Origin: Rhodospirillales bacterium
GTDB lineage: Bacteria > Pseudomonadota > Alphaproteobacteria > Rhodospirillales > Defluviicoccaceae
NCBI GenBank assembly: GCA_026125865.1
Contig: JAHCKI010000003.1
Span: 1 to 27,022 of the forward strand
Length of the DNA stretch: 27,022 bases
Direction: 5' to 3'
Of this stretch, positions 23,360 to 27,022 are shown piece by piece (the first letter of the stretch is position 1; each line of letters starts with the position of its first letter). A program made the position numbers and the translations under genes. The notes under the pieces were generated by a model. The model saw nothing but the letters and a program-made list of their open reading frames with translations, searched no databases and had not been told where the DNA came from.

Positions 23360-24553
23360 TCACGGACGTGTGAGCTTCAGTTCGATGCGGCGATTGCGGC
23401 TGAGGTCTTCGGGGCTCGTTCCGTCGACAAGGGGCTGAAATTCGCCGAAACCGGCTACCGCCAACCGATTGGCGGGTATACCCCGTTCGATCAACAAGTT
23501 GACGACGGAGATCGCGCGGGCAACCGACAGCGCCCAATTGGACGCGAACTCCGGTGTTCGAATCGGCAGACTGTCGGTGTGACCGTTGACCTGTAGCACC
23601 CAGGGCAGATCGTGCGGAATGCGCGCCTGCAACTCCGTGATAGTGTCCGCGACCCGGTTCAGTTGTTCACGCCCGTGCTCATCCAACGAGGCCGACCCGC
23701 TCTCGAACAGCACCTCCGATTGGAACACGAAGCGATCGCCGACCACCAGAATGCCCTTTTGCTCCCCCAACACCTCGCGCAATCGGCCGAAAAACTCGGA
23801 CCGATACCCCGAAAGTTCCTGCACCTTGTTGGCCAGGGCGGCGTTCAACCGTTCACCCAGCGAAACGATTTGGGTCTCTTGCGCCTCGGTCTTCTTTTCG
23901 GACGCCTCCAACGCGGCATTCAGTTGAGTGAGCTGATCCCGAAGCGCTGTCATTTGTTGGTTGAGAAGCGCGATTTGAGCGCGAGCGCTCTCCGAAATCT
24001 CCCTTTCGGCGATGAGGGCAACGTTGGTTTCCTCGCTCTCGCGGCCAAGGGCCAATGCTTCCCGCTCCAGTTCCTCTTTCAGCGCCTGCAGGGCGGCGAT
24101 CTGGCTCAACAGCTCGTTCAACCGTTGCGACTGCTCGTCGATCGTCTCCTTGTCGCGGGTATTGGCGCCCGTGGACTTGGCCAGCGCCATCGCCAAATCT
24201 TCGACCCGGCTTTCCGCCGCGGATGCCCGATCGGTCAAACCGCGAATGGTGGCGCGAAGCTCCTCGCGAGCGGTGAGGGACGCCTGCAATTCTTGCGAGA
24301 GTTGAGCTACGTTGCGGCGCACGTCCTCGTTGGCGCGGCGTTCCAGGCCGAGCAAATCGGTTAGTTCCAAAACCTCGGTCTTCAGGCGTTCCAAGGCCTC
24401 GTCACGGCCGGTCAAAGCCTCATTCAGGAAAAATTGGGCCAGGACAAAGATCAATAGCAAGAAGATGACGACCATCAACAACGCCGCCAAGGCGTCGACG
24501 AAGCCGGGCCAGGTATTGATGGTCCTTGCATTTCGGCGAGCGAGGGCAGCCAT
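23360..24553 (-). CDS. MotB/OmpA-type peptidoglycan-binding protein with long coiled coil
   Basis: A single N-terminal membrane helix (about 17-43) with an aspartate at its start (D20, in FVDALAALL), the arrangement of the proton-carrying Asp in MotB/ExbD/TolR-type proteins. A long coiled coil (about 45-255) with heptad Leu/Glu/Arg content follows, then a C-terminal OmpA domain (about 275-397) with NGHTDSLPI and SRNRRIELKL for peptidoglycan binding. It starts 3 bases after the MotA-like gene, so the two form one unit: an ion-driven complex linking the inner membrane to the cell wall. No flagellar genes lie nearby. Confidence 0.88.
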   Translation of the reverse strand: MAALARRNARTINTWPGFVDALAALLMVVIFLLLIFVLAQFFLNEALTGRDEALERLKTEVLELTDLLGLERRANEDVRRNVAQLSQELQASLTAREELRATIRGLTDRASAAESRVEDLAMALAKSTGANTRDKETIDEQSQRLNELLSQIAALQALKEELEREALALGRESEETNVALIAEREISESARAQIALLNQQMTALRDQLTQLNAALEASEKKTEAQETQIVSLGERLNAALANKVQELSGYRSEFFGRLREVLGEQKGILVVGDRFVFQSEVLFESGSASLDEHGREQLNRVADTITELQARIPHDLPWVLQVNGHTDSLPIRTPEFASNWALSVARAISVVNLLIERGIPANRLAVAGFGEFQPLVDGTSPEDLSRNRRIELKLTRP

Positions 24554-24556
24554 CGC

Positions 24557-25705
24557 CTAGTGTTCGGAGTCGTCGGCCAGCGCCGCGATGGTCCGCGCCA
24601 GCAGCCGAATATCGCCACGCACTTGCTGAAGGATTTCGTCGCGGCCGGACGACACGTCCTCGACCAAGCGAGCGACGTAGATTTCAAGATTGCGAATGTG
24701 TGCCCGGGTTGTCTCGTCAAGCGAGTGCGTTTGCGCATCGGCGCGCACGTCAGCTAATCGCGATAAAACGGGTTTCAGTTCCGATTGGCCTTCCGCCAGC
24801 CTGAGCATGAGGGATTGCTCCGTGCGCATTTGATCCGTCAGCGCGCCGATCTGCTCCGCCAAGGCCAAGAGTTGCGTGCTCGTCGCATTGCGGTTTTCCT
24901 CGCCTCGGGTGAGCGTGTGTTGCAAGCTGTCGAGGCTCTCGGCGGTCTGCTCAAGCAGCGCCTGCACATAAACCGGTACCGATTGATCACCTTCCCCACC
25001 AATCGCGCCGCTGGATAGCCGGGTCAATCCGGACAGCCACTCCTCAAGGTCGTTGTAGAAGCGGTTCTGCGCCTGCCCGGCCTGCAAATCGAGGAAACCG
25101 AGGATCAGCGAACCGCCCAGTCCGAACAGGGACGACGAGAACGCCGTGCCCATGCCGGCGAGCGGTGCTTCCAGTCCACGTTTGAGATCGCCAAACACCG
25201 CGGCGGCATCGCGACTCTCGAACGACAGGCTGGAGATGACGTCGCCGACCGAACTGATGGTCTCCAAAAGGCCCCAGAATGTGCCCAAGAGGCCGAGGAA
25301 GATCAAAAGTCCGATGGTGTAGCGCGACAGATCCCGGGATTCGTCGAGACGCGACGCGATGCCATCCAGCAAGGACCGCATGGCGAGGGCGGACAAGCTG
25401 AGCCGCGCCTTTCGTTCGCCCAGCATGGTCGCCATCGGCGCTAACAGCCGTGGCGGTTTGTGGTGGGACGGAGGCTCGGTCGCCGTGCGGAAATGTTCGA
25501 TCCACGAAACTTCGGGACGCAGCATCAAGACTTGTCGGACATTGTAGAAAATGCCCAGCAGCAGGACGCCGACGATCAGGCCGTTGAGGGGCGCATTGGC
25601 AACGAACGCATCGTGAAGCGGTCGGTACAGCACCACGAGGCACGCGAGCACCGCCAACAGGAAAAAGATCATCCGATAAAGAAACCGGAGCGGCCTTGTC
25701 ATCAT
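24557..25705 (-). CDS. MotA/TolQ/ExbB-like proton-channel protein
   Basis: Inner-membrane partner of the MotB-like protein. Two N-terminal helices (FFLLAVLACLVVLY and LNGLIVGVLLLGIFY) precede a cytoplasmic segment. The channel-type helices follow: YTIGLLIFLGLLGTFWGLLETI, then LEAPLAGMGTAFSSSLFGLGGSLILGFLD, the MotA/ExbB signature region. The C-terminal third is soluble and predicted helical. The ATG at 25705 gives a sensible N-terminus (MMTRPLRFLYR). The frame is open to a TTG at 25750 that overlaps the upstream stop. Gene order is OmpA, MotA-like, MotB-like. Confidence 0.86.
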   Translation of the reverse strand: MMTRPLRFLYRMIFFLLAVLACLVVLYRPLHDAFVANAPLNGLIVGVLLLGIFYNVRQVLMLRPEVSWIEHFRTATEPPSHHKPPRLLAPMATMLGERKARLSLSALAMRSLLDGIASRLDESRDLSRYTIGLLIFLGLLGTFWGLLETISSVGDVISSLSFESRDAAAVFGDLKRGLEAPLAGMGTAFSSSLFGLGGSLILGFLDLQAGQAQNRFYNDLEEWLSGLTRLSSGAIGGEGDQSVPVYVQALLEQTAESLDSLQHTLTRGEENRNATSTQLLALAEQIGALTDQMRTEQSLMLRLAEGQSELKPVLSRLADVRADAQTHSLDETTRAHIRNLEIYVARLVEDVSSGRDEILQQVRGDIRLLARTIAALADDSEH

Positions 25706-25746
25706 GACCGCTCTCGCCGAACCCTGGGTGTCATTGCCGACCGATG

Positions 25747-26667
25747 TCAACGTTCCACAATCCTCACGTCGACGCGGTCCTTAGGCTGTTCCTCGGAGCT
25801 ACTTCCCAACGCGCGGACATCGATACGCGTGCTTTCGATGCCGCTGTTCATGAGGTACGTACGCACGGCGAGTGCCCTTGACAACGACAGGCGTCGCGCC
25901 TTGCTGTCCGAGGCACCTCTGCCGTCGGCATATGCCCGGAGTTGGAAGCGCAGGTTCTCATGGGGACCCACCCGATTTGCCGTTTGTTCGAGGTTCGTGA
26001 GCGCTGAGTCGGTGAGGGTTTCACCCAGTGCCGGAAATTCGATGCGGACTTGGAGCCCCGGCAGGGGTACCCATTCATCATCCGAAAGCGGAACCTGTCG
26101 GTTGGTGGCGAGTGCCGCTTGTTGCGCCGGGAATGCCGATTCGAGCGCATTTGCATGGGAATCCCTGGCTACCGCAGTGCTCGCTGCTGATGGCCGCGAT
26201 CCTGCGGCGGTTACCACGGACTCCGAATCCTTTTGTGCGGTTGTCGAGGATTCCCCCTTCGCCGGCTGTGAGACCGATGATAACGGCACCGTCTCCGACA
26301 CGGTTGCCGGTGGCTGGTTCTGCACGTGTGACGTTTGATCGGGCTCGGCCTTGGCGTCGTCGCTTGCCAGCCTCGGTTTGCGGGAGAGTGTCACGTCTCG
26401 CAGCGGTGATTGCACCTGAGGACGTTCGGTGACCGCGTTTCCGGTCGGTTCTCGTTTCGGTTTGGCGATGGGATCGGCTTTCAGGAAGGCGAGGAGCGTC
26501 GGCGGCGGCAACTTCGCGACCGGCGACAAGCGCGGACCGTTCCTCGCATCGATATGCAACGGCGTGACGCCCATTGTCGCGGCGGTATGGTTATCGGCCC
26601 AAACATCGGTGCCGCCGATGCTCAGGGCGGCAACCAGCAACGCCAGCGGCCGAGCGAAGGCAAGCAT
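25747..26667 (-). CDS. Secreted OmpA-family protein
   Basis: Periplasmic protein of 306 aa from the ATG at 26667, which gives a signal peptide (ARPLALLVAALSIGG, cleavage near VWA at about 24). The frame is open to 26727, but the extra residues would spoil that signal. Residues about 30-190 are Pro/Ser/Thr/Ala-rich and low in complexity, a likely flexible linker. The C-terminal 110 residues form an OmpA-like domain (LRFQLRAYADGRGAS, ARRLSLSRALAVRTYLMNSGIE, RIDVRALG). It precedes the MotA-like gene with essentially no gap and probably belongs to the same envelope complex. Confidence 0.82.
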   Translation of the reverse strand: MLAFARPLALLVAALSIGGTDVWADNHTAATMGVTPLHIDARNGPRLSPVAKLPPPTLLAFLKADPIAKPKREPTGNAVTERPQVQSPLRDVTLSRKPRLASDDAKAEPDQTSHVQNQPPATVSETVPLSSVSQPAKGESSTTAQKDSESVVTAAGSRPSAASTAVARDSHANALESAFPAQQAALATNRQVPLSDDEWVPLPGLQVRIEFPALGETLTDSALTNLEQTANRVGPHENLRFQLRAYADGRGASDSKARRLSLSRALAVRTYLMNSGIESTRIDVRALGSSSEEQPKDRVDVRIVER

Positions 26668-26774
26668 TGATACGCGACCTATACTTGTCAGTGTTCGGTT
26701 TGTTGAATCCAGAAGGCGAGTCGACACGGCGTCAGGATAGTGTTCTGACGCTGGTGGTACAACTTACTTACGAT
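26668..26774. other. Gap between the inositol-monophosphatase gene and the OmpA-family gene
   Basis: About 107 bases without a gene. A weak TTCAAC ... TATAGG pair, 18 bases apart on the minus strand, lies before the OmpA-family ATG and could be its promoter. The match is poor. No terminator hairpin was recognised. Confidence 0.3.
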
Positions 26775-27022
26775 CTATCCGCGGTCCGGCTGTCCACTCC
26801 CCGCCGTTGTGGCGCGTCCGGCATCCTTGATTATTTGCGCGAGGGAGTCATACACACCAACATTTGCTGCTAGAATACCTCCACCCGACAACATCTTGCG
26901 CCCACCGGACAGATCGGTGACGAAACCACCGGCTTCCCGGACGAGCACGATGCCGGCCGCCACATCCCAAGGGTTTAGGCCGTTCTCCCAATAACCGTCG
27001 TAGCGACCGGCGGCAACATAGG
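26775..27022 (-). CDS. Inositol monophosphatase family protein (3' end, cut by window edge)
   Basis: Only the C-terminal 82 or so residues are visible, because the gene enters from the right edge. The family signature NPWDVAAGIVLVREAGG is present: the WD supplies a metal-binding Asp of Mg-dependent inositol-phosphatase-fold enzymes, and EAGG the conserved turn after it. FVTDLSGG and GGILAAN follow, as usual before the stop. It could be SuhB-like inositol monophosphatase or a relative such as histidinol phosphatase HisN. The missing N-terminal part would be needed to decide. Confidence 0.88.
   Translation of the reverse strand, partial: YVAAGRYDGYWENGLNPWDVAAGIVLVREAGGFVTDLSGGRKMLSGGGILAANVGVYDSLAQIIKDAGRATTAGSGQPDRG

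Noticed and set aside
23360..26667. Zorya-type anti-phage system (ZorA/ZorB)
   Set aside because: The MotA-like and OmpA/MotB-like proteins resemble the motor core, but no ZorC/ZorD/ZorE gene is present. The neighbours are cca and an inositol phosphatase, a setting I associate with housekeeping genes in this group.
1..27022. CRISPR arrays, tRNA/rRNA genes, integrase/attachment sites
   Set aside because: Reading the window by eye showed no regularly spaced direct repeats, no tRNA T-arm sequence in a plausible context and no integrase. The only mobile-element trace is the transposase remnant.

Overview
The window looks like a chromosomal segment of a GC-rich Alphaproteobacterium, most likely a member of the Rhodospirillales. 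This rests on family knowledge, not on a search: the runs queA-tgt, moxR-DUF58-BatA/DUF4159, DUF1285-CoA Nudix-DUF6111-cca and inositol monophosphatase-OmpA-MotA-like-MotB-like are arrangements I associate with that group. Coding density is high, with many start/stop overlaps. Several starts appear to be GTG or TTG.

Layout. 1-321 is an AT-rich upstream region. 322-5489 (+) is a four-gene Hyb-type membrane-bound [NiFe] uptake hydrogenase operon (small subunit, Fe-S protein, NrfD-like membrane subunit, large subunit) with no maturation genes. A GC-rich hairpin separates it from two minus-strand genes: a FadL/OMPP1 outer-membrane channel and, upstream of it, a LuxR-type regulator with no luxI in view. 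7705-8240 is non-coding. Then come an orphan 135-aa ORF (+) and a minus-strand pair, an ABM-fold monooxygenase-like protein and an iron-type alcohol dehydrogenase. 10288-12449 (+) is queA-tgt (queuosine), followed by a small secreted protein with a coiled coil and a VgrG-spike-like beta repeat.

13093-19942 (-) is a four-gene MoxR AAA+ / DUF58 / BatA-DUF4159 / vWA-like membrane protein operon. Its last gene carries a striking cluster of apparent frame switches. 20100-22841 (+) is DUF1285, CoA-type Nudix, DUF6111 and the CCA-adding enzyme. A truncated transposase lies directly behind cca. 23360-26667 (-) encodes a MotB/OmpA-like protein, a MotA/TolQ/ExbB-like channel and a secreted OmpA-family protein. 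The 3' end of an inositol-monophosphatase gene runs off the right edge.

How the parts work. The hydrogenase would pass electrons from periplasmic H2 oxidation through HybA and HybB to the quinone pool. The two minus-strand envelope operons look like energised or ATP-driven cell-envelope machines of poorly defined function. No CRISPR array, tRNA, rRNA or complete mobile element was seen. I did not find a convincing wholly new system. The strongest leads are the frame-switch cluster, the LuxR solo with a candidate operator in front of the FadL gene, and the spike-like secreted protein.
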